Shown here: piece by piece, positions 1-9,247 of the stretch | How the letters are laid out: every line of letters starts with the position of its first letter | How positions within the stretch are numbered: the stretch's first letter is position 1 | DNA from: a candidate division KSB1 bacterium | GTDB lineage: Bacteria > Zhuqueibacterota > Zhuqueibacteria > Zhuqueibacterales > Zhuqueibacteraceae | Direction: 5' to 3' | DNA length: 64,000 nucleotides | Assembly: GCA_034506255.1 (NCBI GenBank) | Contig: JAPDPX010000007.1 | Span: 1-64,000 of the forward strand | Notes under the pieces: generated by a model | Databases searched by the model: none | Told to the model about the DNA's origin: nothing | The model's input: only the letters and a program-made list of their open reading frames with translations | Translations under genes and position numbers: made by a program

Positions 1-2600
1 GAGGGCAAGACGCGCCGCGGGACACACCCGCCGTCTGCGAGACCACATGGGACTCCTCCTGGTGAATTTTGCGCAAAGATACGCAGCGATTCACCCAGAG
101 GAAAGATGTGGTTCACCGAGGGGATACCCACATAGAACATGCGCATGGCATCGAACTCGGCGATGCGGTCCAGCGGCTCGCCCTGACGATCGAGAAAAGG
201 ACGCACCAGTCTCTCCACCGCCTGCGGTCCGCGATTGTCCTTGCGCGGATTCGCCAGAATCACCACCGGAAACTCGAGGCCCTTGGCTTGATGAATGGTG
301 ATGAACGGAATGCGGCCTTTGGGAAACGGATCGTCGGCGTCTTCGTACTCGGACTCGCCGCGACGAAACAGGACGTACAGATAGAAGCGAAAGAAGAGTC
401 TCTCGAAACCGTCCTTCTCGAACATTTCCGCGGTGAGAATGGAGGCATACTCGTCGTTGAAGCGCGAGAGATGTTTGGAAATCAAGGCAAGGTTGCAGAT
501 CGGGCCTTCGTCGCGGCCGCGCTCCGCCAAATCAAACATCGCTTTGAAGTGCTCAAAGCCGCAGAGTTGATAAAAAAGATCAAGCAGGTTCCAATCCAGC
601 GCGGTGGCGCGATTGATGATGTATTGCAGCGTAAACGGCCGGCCTTCAGCGGCGCGCTTGCGAATGATATTTTCGAAATACTGGCTGGAGAGCGCCCGGC
701 GTGCCCGCTCGGAGAGACCAGCCGCTTGATAAAGCGGACGTTTCATCCGCGCAATTTCATACGGCGCCTGCGGATCCCATTGCTCGCGTTTGACGACCCG
801 CGACAGCACTTGATAATCCTGCACCACTTGCCGGATTTCTTCTCGCCGGTGTTTGACGAAAGCGGCCAAATGCGCATCCTCTCTCAGTAGTTCTTCGGCT
901 CTGTTATGAGCGGCCTCGATCCAATCGTGATATTGCTGGTAGTCGGAACCAGCGAACTGATCACGGCCCGGTTTACCGAAAATATGCAGGTAGAGGCCGA
1001 AGCAAGCGATGGCTTCCTCCACTTCCAAAAATCTGCCGGCGCGCGGGGCATAGACTTTCAAGCCTTCGGCTTCCAAGGCCTCTTTCATACGCCGGACTTG
1101 CGCGGTCATCTTGCCATCGTATTTGAGCGAGGGATAGAGAAAGGCGATTTGATTTTCGTTTTGCACTTTGCCTTCCTTCAGCAGGCGCCGAACCAGGGCG
1201 GCGATTTCACGGCACGCCTCTTCCGGTTTCGCGGGTGTGCTGGCCACAACAGCGACGCCATTGTCCTTGCTGTTGGCGCGAATCTGTTTGCCCGCGACGC
1301 GAAAGGATTGCGCGGTCAAAGGCGCAGTGGCGTAAGGAGCAGGGTGGGCCTCCCCGCCTGCAGACAAGATGTCTGCGCTACGTGTTCCATTGTCCTCACC
1401 GCTCGCAGACAAGATGTCTGCGCTACGTGTTCCATTGTCCTCACCGCTTGCAGACAAGATGTCTGCGCTACGTGTTTCATTGTTAGCGGGATTGGCCGGT
1501 TTGCGCCAGTCGCACAGCGTCATGAACTTGGTATAGAAATCAACGATCTGCTTGCGGGAGCGATAATTGGTGGTCAGCGGAATGACACGGGGCGAAACGC
1601 CGAGGCGTTCGTGGCAGCGTTGCGGAAACTCGACGAAGTTTTCCACGGTGGCGCCACGGAAACGATAAAGCGCCTGATCATCGTCGCCCACGACGCACAA
1701 GTTTTTGCTGCCGGCGGCGAGGTGGAAAAAAATCAGCTCCTGGACGGTGTTGGTGTCCTGATACTCATCGATGATGACATGTTTGAAAACGTGCGGCGAA
1801 TCCTCGAATTCCGAGAGCACCAAATAGGCGCGTTGTTGCAGGAGAGACAAGTCGGTTTGCGGCATGCCATTCGTGTCCAGCGAACGGCGATAGAGATCGT
1901 ACATTTCCAGCAGCGCTCGCAGCACCGGGTTGCTGGTTCGCTGCTTGTCCCATTGCGGATCCCGGCATTCTTCGGAAAGGCGATTGAACAGCGCGAGGCA
2001 GTTGGTCAAGGCCTCATGGCGGGAGACCGAGGGCCGTTCGTGAGTGGCGAACAGTGCGTTGATCTGCTGCTCCGGCGCCTTGCACAATCCTGCGGCGCGG
2101 GTGAATTCCTGCCAGCGGCGGCGATTGGAAAGATGAAAGTACTGGTCAAGCTCATCGAGGATAACGGGAACTCTGCCGCGCTCGCGATGCGGATAGATGC
2201 GGCGGTCGGCGAGAATTTTTTGGCACAGGGAGTGAACCGTGCCCACATACATTTTGGAAAGATCGTAGGGTGTGTTCGTCAGGCTCGTGACCATGCCCAG
2301 AAGCGCACGCAACCCTTCTTTCAGTTGCAACGCCGCCTTTTCGGTGAACGTTGAAAGAAAAATTTCTTCAGGCTTGACTCCGTGAAAAACGATCAAATTG
2401 AGCGTTCGCCACAGGAGCACGCGTGTCTTGCCCGAGCCGGGGCCGGCGGGCAGAAAGAGCGGGCCATCGGTGTGCAGGATGGCTTGCTGTTGTTCGTCGT
2501 TGGGAGAGAACCCAGCCTGCTGCCACAAGCGCATGAGGCTCAGGGCAGTTTCCGGGTCCCACGCAGCTGCGGGTGGAGATTTCAGATGAGAAATTTTCAT
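1..2600 (-). CDS. UvrD/PcrA-like superfamily 1 DNA helicase, partial and probably broken at its end
   Basis: This is an ATP-dependent 3'-5' DNA helicase of the UvrD/Rep family, read off the left edge of the window. The motifs appear in order: Q motif (SPNDEQQQAI), Walker A (AGPGSGKTRVLLW), Ia (STFTEKAA), Walker B (VIIDEYQDTN), motif III (GDDDQALYRFRGA), motif IV (LTTNYRS) and motif V (ITIHQAKGLEFP). The ATG at 2600 is the first start after an in-frame TAG just upstream; a GGGAGGAG lies rather far away. Two oddities stand out. A 45-bp tandem repeat is inserted in frame after motif IV (1361-1482). Motif VI begins RMFYVGI but then loses the expected TRAK, because the DNA below about 124 is a repeat-like sequence. 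The gene is therefore probably truncated, although the window edge hides the rest. The family call is firm; its activity is doubtful. Confidence 0.88.
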   Translation of the reverse strand, partial: MKISHLKSPPAAAWDPETALSLMRLWQQAGFSPNDEQQQAILHTDGPLFLPAGPGSGKTRVLLWRTLNLIVFHGVKPEEIFLSTFTEKAALQLKEGLRALLGMVTSLTNTPYDLSKMYVGTVHSLCQKILADRRIYPHRERGRVPVILDELDQYFHLSNRRRWQEFTRAAGLCKAPEQQINALFATHERPSVSRHEALTNCLALFNRLSEECRDPQWDKQRTSNPVLRALLEMYDLYRRSLDTNGMPQTDLSLLQQRAYLVLSEFEDSPHVFKHVIIDEYQDTNTVQELIFFHLAAGSKNLCVVGDDDQALYRFRGATVENFVEFPQRCHERLGVSPRVIPLTTNYRSRKQIVDFYTKFMTLCDWRKPANPANNETRSADILSASGEDNGTRSADILSASGEDNGTRSADILSAGGEAHPAPYATAPLTAQSFRVAGKQIRANSKDNGVAVVASTPAKPEEACREIAALVRRLLKEGKVQNENQIAFLYPSLKYDGKMTAQVRRMKEALEAEGLKVYAPRAGRFLEVEEAIACFGLYLHIFGKPGRDQFAGSDYQQYHDWIEAAHNRAEELLREDAHLAAFVKHRREEIRQVVQDYQVLSRVVKREQWDPQAPYEIARMKRPLYQAAGLSERARRALSSQYFENIIRKRAAEGRPFTLQYIINRATALDWNLLDLFYQLCGFEHFKAMFDLAERGRDEGPICNLALISKHLSRFNDEYASILTAEMFEKDGFERLFFRFYLYVLFRRGESEYEDADDPFPKGRIPFITIHQAKGLEFPVVILANPRKDNRGPQAVERLVRPFLDRQGEPLDRIAEFDAMRMFYVGIPSVNHIFPLGESLRIFAQNSPGGVPCGLADGGCVPRRVLP
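60..124. repeat. dispersed-repeat-like sequence disrupting helicase motif VI
   Basis: The stretch reading aaagatacgcagcgattcac and onwards resembles the CACCGGGACGCTGAGACACC type of junk repeat seen at about 41610-41640. It starts exactly where the helicase protein stops matching its family. The repeat assignment rests on one loose match in the window. Confidence 0.4.
1361..1482. repeat. 45-bp tandem repeat (2.7 copies) inside the helicase gene
   Basis: Units begin at 1361, 1406 and 1451, the last one incomplete. Each carries the palindrome GCAGACA-AGA-TGTCTGC followed by a CTACGTGTT block. The 45-bp period is 15 codons, so the helicase frame is kept and encodes a repeated TRSADILSASGEDNG peptide. 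Related longer copies occur at 41706-41790 and 63876-63955. Confidence 0.9.
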
Positions 2601-2954
2601 GTGCGCCTACCGGTCGAACTCCTCCCACGCACTGTTGGCATCATGAAATTGATTGTCGGGGCGGCAAGTCGGAGACAAATGCGCTCAATACTACCGGCAT
2701 TTGCCATGTTTTGCTGGCGAAGAGTTGACAGGCATGCTGCGGGTTGGTGTGCGGCGTGGGTTCCGGTTTGGCCGGGTCAGTGGCGAAGAGGAAAAGTCAG
2801 ATTTCGGCGCATTTGCTTCGCCGGGCGCGCCCGGCATTGTGTCCAATCGACCTCTGTCAGCGGCGGGAAAATGGACGTGAGAACAGCGAAGCACCAAAAA
2901 ACAAAAGGAGCTGCAAAACCTCGCGGGGAAGTTTCACAACTCCTTAAGTCTGGA
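2601..2954. other. gene-free spacer between helicase and tRNA
   Basis: No open frame here has a ribosome binding site or recognisable family. I see no repeat or strong hairpin. Confidence 0.5.
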
Positions 2955-3029
2955 TCGGGGCGAGAGGATTTGAACCTCCGACCCCTTGACCCCCAGTCAA
3001 GTGCGCTAACCAAGCTGCGCTACGCCCCG
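2955..3029 (-). tRNA. tRNA-Pro(GGG)
   Basis: This is a 75-nt cloverleaf on the minus strand. The 7-bp acceptor stem pairs CGGGGCG with CGCCCCG and has an A discriminator. The D arm is GCGC/GCGC, and the T arm carries GGTTCAAATCC. The anticodon stem is CTTGA/TCAAG with loop CTGGGGG, giving anticodon GGG (proline). No CCA is encoded. Confidence 0.96.
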
Positions 3030-3048
3030 ATCATGAAAAAGCGTGCGC

Positions 3049-3077
3049 AGTATAGCAAAATCAACCCTGTGATGCAA
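3049..3077 (-). promoter_or_regulatory. sigma70-type promoter for tRNA-Pro
   Basis: On the minus strand TTGCAT is followed by 17 nt and then TATACT. The -10 element ends 20 nt before the tRNA 5' end, as expected for a stable-RNA promoter. Confidence 0.75.
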
Positions 3078-3106
3078 GCTCTTTTTCCGCGCTCCGGGTC
3101 GCGGGC

Positions 3107-3928
3107 TCATGGACAGACCGTGTCGTTCAACTGCGAGTCCCAGCAGGCTTTCTGACCGTTGTTGTAATTGGGGGCGATGATGTAGCCCGCGCGTGTGACC
3201 GCATCCCAGGCAATCGTCAGCCGCGTGTTTTCAGATTTGTCGAAGTACTCCACGCTGCGCTGGCTGCCGTTGCTGGTGTAGGTGAGCGTGTCACCGTTCT
3301 CAGGGACGCCCGGCTTCACCACGGTGAATTGCAAGCTGCCTTTGCTTGCGGCGGATTCGTAGTTCCAGGTGATGTTCACGACCGCGACGCTGGCATTGGG
3401 TTGGGTGTGATCATAGATTGTCCACTCACCCGAGACGTTGTTCAGCTCTGCCCGGCCGGTGTACCACAGAAAGCGATTGAGCTGCAGGCCGCCGGCATTG
3501 GTGGTGATGCGCATTTCCCAACGGACTGCCCTAGCGTCTTCATCGATCCATCCTGCCAGATCGGCCTGGAACTGCTGGCCGGATTGCGAGACGCTGTAGA
3601 TCCAATGCCATTTGGCATCGTCCTTCAGCACCGGCGTTTGCGAAGCGGCCGCGGCAAAGGTGAGCACCGGGACGCTCATATGCACCAGCACCGCGAGATT
3701 GATGGTCGCCACGGTCAGTTGTGCGGTGAGGAAATTTCGCCCGATGGCGCCGGTTTTGGGCAGATTGCCCTGAAAGGTGCTCAAATCCACGGACATCGAG
3801 TTGGTTGGCGGCAGCGCGGGTTTGGGATTGTCGGCCTCGGTGGGATTCTTGCCGCAGGAAAACAACACCACCTGTGTGCACACCAGCGCAACCATCAGGC
3901 CTTTGCGAAAACGAAACATTTGCTGCAT
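3107..3928 (-). CDS. secreted lipoprotein of unknown function
   Basis: This 273-residue protein begins with a short basic segment, a hydrophobic stretch and a lipobox-like FSCG near residue 25, so it is probably lipid-anchored. The mature part is rich in Ser, Thr, Asn and aromatic residues in alternating patterns (for example RWEMRITTN and LQFTVVKPG), which suggests an all-beta fold. An AGGAGGA lies just upstream of the ATG. I do not recognise a family. It stands alone, about 220 bp from its upstream neighbour and reading towards the tRNA. A second lipoprotein of similar style lies at 10852-11676, but I see no clear sequence match between them. Confidence 0.75.
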   Translation of the reverse strand: MQQMFRFRKGLMVALVCTQVVLFSCGKNPTEADNPKPALPPTNSMSVDLSTFQGNLPKTGAIGRNFLTAQLTVATINLAVLVHMSVPVLTFAAAASQTPVLKDDAKWHWIYSVSQSGQQFQADLAGWIDEDARAVRWEMRITTNAGGLQLNRFLWYTGRAELNNVSGEWTIYDHTQPNASVAVVNITWNYESAASKGSLQFTVVKPGVPENGDTLTYTSNGSQRSVEYFDKSENTRLTIAWDAVTRAGYIIAPNYNNGQKACWDSQLNDTVCP

Positions 3929-4151
3929 ACGTTCCTCCTGAAGAAAGTTCGGTGAATGTCATGCTTTGCATCATGCCTTCACCAAGTCGCGTGCCAGCCC
4001 TCGGGCGGCTCGTGCCCTCACCTGCCGCGCTGATTTTGCATGAGTTGACCCGGCGGCGGTATTTCCATTTAATGCGACCGGTCTGTGTGTCAATTGCAAC
4101 ACCGTGTAAGATCAAACGCAGAAACCGGCGGCCTGCCGGGAGATCCGCCCG

Positions 4152-5096
4152 CTATTGCCCGGCAGCCCGACCGGCCGTAGAATCCGGTTGCAGCGCCCGT
4201 TGCAGGTTTCCGACTTTCGCACTCAGATCGGCCGCAATCGACTCGGCGGCCTCGCGAAATTGCGCCGGGGAGGCGGCCCGGGCGTGGCTGGCGAGCAGCG
4301 CCTCGCCGCTTTCCACGTTGAGCACGCGCGCATCGCTTTCATAGCCGGCGTTGAGGCGGCTGAGATTGCCGACGGTGATGGCCTGCACGCCGAGAATTTT
4401 TCCGACTGCCACCGCGGTTTCCGTCTCCAGGGCGCCGGTTTGGCCGAGCGCCTGTTCCTGCAACACATGCTCAATCTGGCGGCGTTCGACGATGCGATAA
4501 GTGCCGCGCATGATCAGGGCAGTGGCCACCATTTCGGAGAAGGTGAGGCCCAGCGTGGAATCACCGCCGGCGGCCTCGAAGGGCAGCACCGCCAGTGTGG
4601 GTTTGAAGCCGTTCGGCAGGGGGGGCAGGACGGCGGTTTGCACATCGGGTGACGGTTCATGACCTGGCCGTGGGGTGGATTGGGCGGAGTTGGGCGGGCG
4701 CATCCCACTGAACCACTCCGGATGTTCGCTGCGAATGCGCGCGATGATTTTGGCGGCGCGCTCGCGATCCCTGGCATCTGCCGGTGCACATTTCACGGCT
4801 TTGGTGAAATGATCGTAAGCCGCCAGGGTTTTGTTCTCCCGCAACAGCAAATCGGCATAGGCGAGATGGGCGCGGGCATTTTGCGGGTCGAGGCGCAGCG
4901 CCTGTTGCAATTTGGCCTGGGCGAGTGTGGTCCGGCCGCGGCGCATGAGCGCCAAGCCCTCGGCGACCAGGCGATCGGCGCGTCGCTCGGTCTGCAACGC
5001 ACGCACCGGCCGCCGCACCGGCGCTTGCGCCCGGAGGAAGTCTGCAGCAATGAATATTGGCAGTATGGCAATCAGCACGACAGCACGATGCTTCAT
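4152..5096 (-). CDS. TPR protein with CsgG/FlgO-like domain
   Basis: This 314-residue protein has an N-terminal signal-like segment (residues 1-23). TPR-type helices follow at roughly 40-110 (LVAEGLALMRRGRTTLAQAK and LDPQNARAHLAYADLLLREN). From about residue 165 comes a CsgG/FlgO/LpoB-like module: LAVLPFEAAGGDSTLG, MVATALIMRGTYRIVERRQI and GKILGVQAITVGN. Such modules bind or form outer-membrane assemblies in curli secretion, flagella or peptidoglycan-synthase activation. Which of these applies is not visible here. The gene is isolated, with a long repeat-bearing spacer upstream of it. Confidence 0.8.
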   Translation of the reverse strand: MKHRAVVLIAILPIFIAADFLRAQAPVRRPVRALQTERRADRLVAEGLALMRRGRTTLAQAKLQQALRLDPQNARAHLAYADLLLRENKTLAAYDHFTKAVKCAPADARDRERAAKIIARIRSEHPEWFSGMRPPNSAQSTPRPGHEPSPDVQTAVLPPLPNGFKPTLAVLPFEAAGGDSTLGLTFSEMVATALIMRGTYRIVERRQIEHVLQEQALGQTGALETETAVAVGKILGVQAITVGNLSRLNAGYESDARVLNVESGEALLASHARAASPAQFREAAESIAADLSAKVGNLQRALQPDSTAGRAAGQ

Positions 5097-5540
5097 TGTG
5101 AACTCTTCTGATCAGTATTGAAATGCAAGCCCCGCCGCAGAGGCCGCGCATGTTTGCATACCACGGCACCGGAAAATAGCGCTGCTTTCACATCCCGGCC
5201 GCATTCTCTCCCGCCACCGGCTTCCCACGTCTGTCCCGCCGGTTCGCCCCGGCTGGGCGGAGATTGCCATACCCGTCAAGGCTGTTTGCAGTGCATCATT
5301 ATTGCGTCGCCGGCGTTTGCGGCATAAAGGTTGGATGACGAGTTTGGCATTCGAAAAATCAGCCTGCACGGCACGGGAAGCTCGTTCACAGCGATTTACG
5401 TTTTTGACCAAACGCTATTTTAACAACGCGGCAATGAAACGCAAGGTTTTTGTCAAATGGCGCAATCCCTCCGGTGCCGTGCGGAGTAGCATAAGCACAC
5501 CAGCCGGCAGACAAGAGATCCAATGGCACCAACTTTTTCA

Positions 5541-5697
5541 CCTGAATTTTGCATCTTCGCCTGAGAGTAAATTCCCAGGCTCAAAGCTGAAACCGCCTGA
5601 GGGCGGCTGCCTGCCAATCGGGTGATAAGTCGGCCCTGGCCAACTCGAACTTTGGGCTTGTGATTTCAATCGCAGGCCGACCCATGCAAAATTCAGG
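5541..5697. mobile_element. MITE-like element with 13-bp terminal inverted repeats (copy 1)
   Basis: The left end is CCTGAATTTTGCA and the right end TGCAAAATTCAGG, a perfect 13-bp inverted repeat enclosing 157 bp. The interior differs from copies 2 and 3, so only the ends are shared. No coding capacity is visible. Confidence 0.65.
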
Positions 5698-5708
5698 TTT
5701 CAAGAAAG

Positions 5709-5905
5709 TCGTGAAATGGCTTTTCCCATGGACATTCTGCTTTCGTGCGAAATGTACCCGTTCGCTGAAGACGTCACGTCTTCTCTCCCACAAAAATGGT
5801 TTCCCGCGCAATGGCTTTTTCCGCGAGAGTCCATTCTCATGAGAGTTTTGCTTTCATGGCTTTTTCCGTGGGCGTTCATTTTCGTGGGAGGATTTGGGGG
5901 GATCC
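5709..5905. repeat. CGTGGGA-type hairpin repeat (copy 1)
   Basis: It contains ATGGCTTTTTCCGTGGGCGT and TTTTCGTGGGAGGATT, matching the copies near 10636-10760 and 37497-37620. It is rich in inverted CCCACGAAA/TTTCGTGGG blocks. Confidence 0.65.
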
Positions 5906-6005
5906 TGATCCCCGCACGCAACCGAGGCATTTCACGGATGCTCATGCCTGTGGCTTGCCGGCGCTTCGAGTCTCCGGCTTTGCGGCGCGATTGGTGCCGA
6001 CAGCC

Positions 6006-6034
6006 TTGACATCACGAAAGAATCTTTGCATATT
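6006..6034 (+). promoter_or_regulatory. sigma70-type promoter of the amidohydrolase pair
   Basis: TTGACA is followed by 17 nt and CATATT, about 115 nt before the ATG at 6150. The -35 is a perfect consensus and the -10 matches four of six bases. Confidence 0.65.
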
Positions 6035-6149
6035 CGCCGCGCTTTTTGCCCGAGTCGGCATTCTTCACCGAACTGAACCGGCCACCAGCCGGCTCACAAG
6101 GCTTGTCGATTCCTGCTGTTCCCTTCTCACCTGTCGGGAGGAAGATTTC

Positions 6150-9100
6150 ATGCCACGCGCATCACGAAGGTGCCGGATAATCCCCGGTCTGGTCTTGCTG
6201 ATCTGGAGTCCTGCCGCATTGGTCACCGCACAAATCACGCCGGTCGAGGGGCTGCGTGACAATACCCCTCAAGTCCATGCCCTGGTGAATGCCCGCATTG
6301 TGCCGGCGCCGGGCCAGGTGATCGACAAAGGCACCGTGATCATCCGCGATGGGTTAATCGTCGCGGCAGGCGCACAAGTCACGCCGCCACCGGACGCGCG
6401 CCTGTGGGATTACAGCGGCAAAACCCTCTACGCCGGTTTCATCGAACCCTATGTCACCCCGGGGGTGCCGGCGCGCACGCCGGGAGCGAGAGGGGCGGCG
6501 CGCACGGAGGCAAGAACAGAGGCGCGCCCTGAAGAACGCCGTGGGCCACGCCATTGGAACCCGCTGATGCGCGCGGAGGAGCAGGCGGAGGATTTGTTTC
6601 AGCCCGATCAGAACAAAGTCAAGGCACTGCGCGAGCTGGGCTTTTGCGCGGCCCTGATTGCGCCCGGCAAGGGCATTTTCCGCGGCACCAGCGCCCTGGT
6701 GAGTTTGGGAGACGGCGGCCTGGAGCGCGGCGTGCTCAAGCGGCGCGTGGCACAACACCTCGCTTTTGAAACAGCCGGCGAACAGGAAGGCGGTTATCCC
6801 AATTCGCTCCTGGGCAGCATCGCTTTCATTCGTCAGACACTGCTGGACGCACAATGGTACCAGGCGGCGATGGCGGCCTATCGCCGCAATCCGGCACAGC
6901 CGCGGCCGGAGGAAAGTCCGGCATTGGCAGCCCTGGCGGAAGTAATTGCCGGCCGGCAGCCGGTGATTTTCGAAGTCAACGATGATCTCAATCTCGTGCG
7001 GGCACTGAATGTCGCCAAAGAATTCCATCTCGCGCTGCTCGTGCGTGGCAGCGGCCAGGAATACCGCCAGCGCGATCGTCTCCGCGCCGCGGGCGTGCCG
7101 CTGATTTTGCCATTGGACTTTCCGCAGAAACCCAAGGTCGACACGCCGGAGGACGCCCTGGAGGTGTCGCTGGAGGAGCTGCAGCACTGGGACATGGCAC
7201 CGGCGAATCCCTACTGGCTGCACCAGGCGGGTGTGACGTTTGCTTTCACCACCGACAAGTTGAAAAAGGAATCCGATTTCACGGCGGCCCTGCGCAAGGC
7301 GATTGCCAGCGGGCTGCCCGCGAGCGCGGCGCTGGCGGCATTGACCACGATTCCCGCCAAACTGCTGGGTGAGGAAAACCGGCTGGGCAGCATCGGCGCC
7401 GGCAAGCTGGCCAATCTGGTGGTGACCGAGGGCGAATTCTTCGCGGAAAAGTTTGCCATTCTCGATGTGTGGATCGAGGGCAGGCGTTACGAAATCAAAA
7501 AGCCGGCGGCGGTCGATTTGCGCGGCAAATGGGAACTTGCACTCACGCACAACGGCCGCCATGAAATGTTCCAGCTCGAGCTCAAAGGCACGGCAGAGCG
7601 GCTGAGCGGCGAGCTCAGCAAAGACAAGAGCAGGGCCGGCCTGAGCAAAGCGCAGCTTGATGAGAAAAGAATCCTGCTGGCATTCAAGGGTGATTCGCTC
7701 GGTCTGAGCGGCGTGATCCGGCTCACGGGCTTAGTGGAAGCCGGGAATTTGCAGGGCCGCGGCGAGCTGGCTGATGGCTCGGCGGTGACCTGGTCGGCGA
7801 GGCGGCTTGAAGCTTTTCAGGAAAAAACTGCGGAGAAGTCCAAACCGGCCTCTCCCCCGCCGGTGTGGCGCAAGCTTTACCCTTACGGCAGTTTTGGCCG
7901 CAGCGCACCGCCCGAGCAACCGGCTGCTTTGCTGGTGCGTGGGGCGACGATTTGGACCTGCGGTCCGGCCGGCAAATTGGAGAATGCCGACATGCTGGTG
8001 AAAGCCGGCACAATTGCCCAGGTCGGCAAAAATCTCACCGCGCCCGCCGGCGCGACAATCATCGCGGCCGGGGGCAAACATGTCACGCCCGGCTTGATCG
8101 ACGCGCACTCGCATGCGGCAGTCTCCGCGGTCAATGAATCCGGCCAGGCGGTGACCGCGGAGGTGAGCATTGGCGAGGTGATCGATCCCTCCGATGTCAA
8201 CATCTATCAGCAACTGGCCGGCGGTTTGACCACCGCACACGTGATGCACGGCTCGGCCAATCCCATTGGCGGCCGCAATCAAGTGATGAAATGGCGCTGG
8301 GGCGCGGATGCCGAGGGCTTGAAATTCGTCGAGGCACCGCCCACCATCAAGTTTGCCCTGGGGGAAAACGTCAAGCAAAGCAACTGGGGCGATCGTTTCA
8401 CCACGCGCTATCCGCAAACCCGGATGGGCGTGGAGCAGATCATCCGCGATCGTTTCCAAGCCGCACGCGATTACGAGCAGGCCTGGAACGACTTCGCCGC
8501 GGCCAACAAGAAGAATCCCGGCGCGGTGGTGCCGCCCCGCCGCGATTTGGAGCTGGAGACGCTGCTGGAAATCCTGCAAGGCAGGCGCTTCATTCACTGC
8601 CATTCCTACCGGCAGGATGAGATTCTGATGCTGGTGCGCCTGGCGGAGGAGTTTGGCTTCAAAGTGGGCACCTTTCAGCATGTGCTGGAGGGCTACAAGG
8701 TGGCGGATGCCATCAGCACGCATGGCGCCGGCGCCTCCTGCTTCAGCGACTGGTGGGCCTACAAGTTCGAGGTGTACGACGCGATTCCCTACAACGGCGC
8801 ACTGATGCACCGGCAGGGCATCGTGGTTTCCTTCAACTCCGACAGCGGCGAGCTGGCACGGCGCATGAATCTCGAAGCAGCCAAGGCCGTGAAGTATGGC
8901 GGTCTCTCCGAAGAGGAGGCGCTCAAGTTCGTCACGCTCAATCCCGCCAAACAGCTCAAGGTCGATCATCTCATCGGCTCACTGGAGCCCGGCAAGCAGG
9001 CGGATTTCGTGATCTGGAGCGGTGCGCCGTTGTCAACGTATTCGATTTGCGAACAAACCTGGATCGAGGGCCGCAAATATTTCGACCGCGCCGAGGATCG

Positions 9101-9215
9101 CGAGCTGCGCGCGGCCGTGGAAAAAGAACGGGCCGCCTTGATTCAAAAGGTGCTGGCCGACAGGGACGAAAGCGCCAAAGACAGCCCAACTGAAGCGAAA
9201 CAGACGACTGACTGA
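6150..9215 (+). CDS. secreted double amidohydrolase-family protein
   Basis: This is a 1021-residue amidohydrolase-superfamily protein of the imidazolonepropionase/dihydroorotase-like type with an N-terminal signal peptide ending near AALVTAQ. The open frame extends upstream to 5796, but the ATG at 6150 has a good GGGAGGAAG site and begins the signal peptide. Two homologous halves are visible. The first (about 25-450) has the composite beta-sandwich pattern but replaces the metal site with GFIEPYV. The second (about 590-1000) has the intact DAHSH metal motif and the C-terminal LNPAKQLKVDHLIGSLEPGK signature. The first half is therefore probably structural. It is followed 32 nt later by a third amidohydrolase-like gene, so the two form an operon. 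The substrate is unknown; peptide-like cyclic amides are the usual guess for this secreted group. Confidence 0.85.
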   Translation: MPRASRRCRIIPGLVLLIWSPAALVTAQITPVEGLRDNTPQVHALVNARIVPAPGQVIDKGTVIIRDGLIVAAGAQVTPPPDARLWDYSGKTLYAGFIEPYVTPGVPARTPGARGAARTEARTEARPEERRGPRHWNPLMRAEEQAEDLFQPDQNKVKALRELGFCAALIAPGKGIFRGTSALVSLGDGGLERGVLKRRVAQHLAFETAGEQEGGYPNSLLGSIAFIRQTLLDAQWYQAAMAAYRRNPAQPRPEESPALAALAEVIAGRQPVIFEVNDDLNLVRALNVAKEFHLALLVRGSGQEYRQRDRLRAAGVPLILPLDFPQKPKVDTPEDALEVSLEELQHWDMAPANPYWLHQAGVTFAFTTDKLKKESDFTAALRKAIASGLPASAALAALTTIPAKLLGEENRLGSIGAGKLANLVVTEGEFFAEKFAILDVWIEGRRYEIKKPAAVDLRGKWELALTHNGRHEMFQLELKGTAERLSGELSKDKSRAGLSKAQLDEKRILLAFKGDSLGLSGVIRLTGLVEAGNLQGRGELADGSAVTWSARRLEAFQEKTAEKSKPASPPPVWRKLYPYGSFGRSAPPEQPAALLVRGATIWTCGPAGKLENADMLVKAGTIAQVGKNLTAPAGATIIAAGGKHVTPGLIDAHSHAAVSAVNESGQAVTAEVSIGEVIDPSDVNIYQQLAGGLTTAHVMHGSANPIGGRNQVMKWRWGADAEGLKFVEAPPTIKFALGENVKQSNWGDRFTTRYPQTRMGVEQIIRDRFQAARDYEQAWNDFAAANKKNPGAVVPPRRDLELETLLEILQGRRFIHCHSYRQDEILMLVRLAEEFGFKVGTFQHVLEGYKVADAISTHGAGASCFSDWWAYKFEVYDAIPYNGALMHRQGIVVSFNSDSGELARRMNLEAAKAVKYGGLSEEEALKFVTLNPAKQLKVDHLIGSLEPGKQADFVIWSGAPLSTYSICEQTWIEGRKYFDRAEDRELRAAVEKERAALIQKVLADRDESAKDSPTEAKQTTD

Positions 9216-9247
9216 CAGAAGCATCGCAACTCCGGGAGTTTGGCAAG

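Larger units (their letters stand above)
5097..6149. other. 1-kb spacer carrying two repeat elements and a promoter
   Basis: The spacer lies between divergent genes. It holds a terminal-inverted-repeat element (5541-5697), a copy of the CGTGGGA hairpin repeat (about 5709-5905) and the promoter of the amidohydrolase operon. The rest shows no supported gene. Confidence 0.7.

Noticed and set aside
1361..1482. CRISPR-like array
   Set aside because: The 45-bp units are nearly identical throughout, with no unique spacers, and they lie inside a coding frame.
906..2354. Long plus-strand open frames opposite the helicase (69-890 and 906-2354)
   Set aside because: They are antisense to a protein with a full set of helicase motifs and have no family, signal or ribosome binding site of their own.
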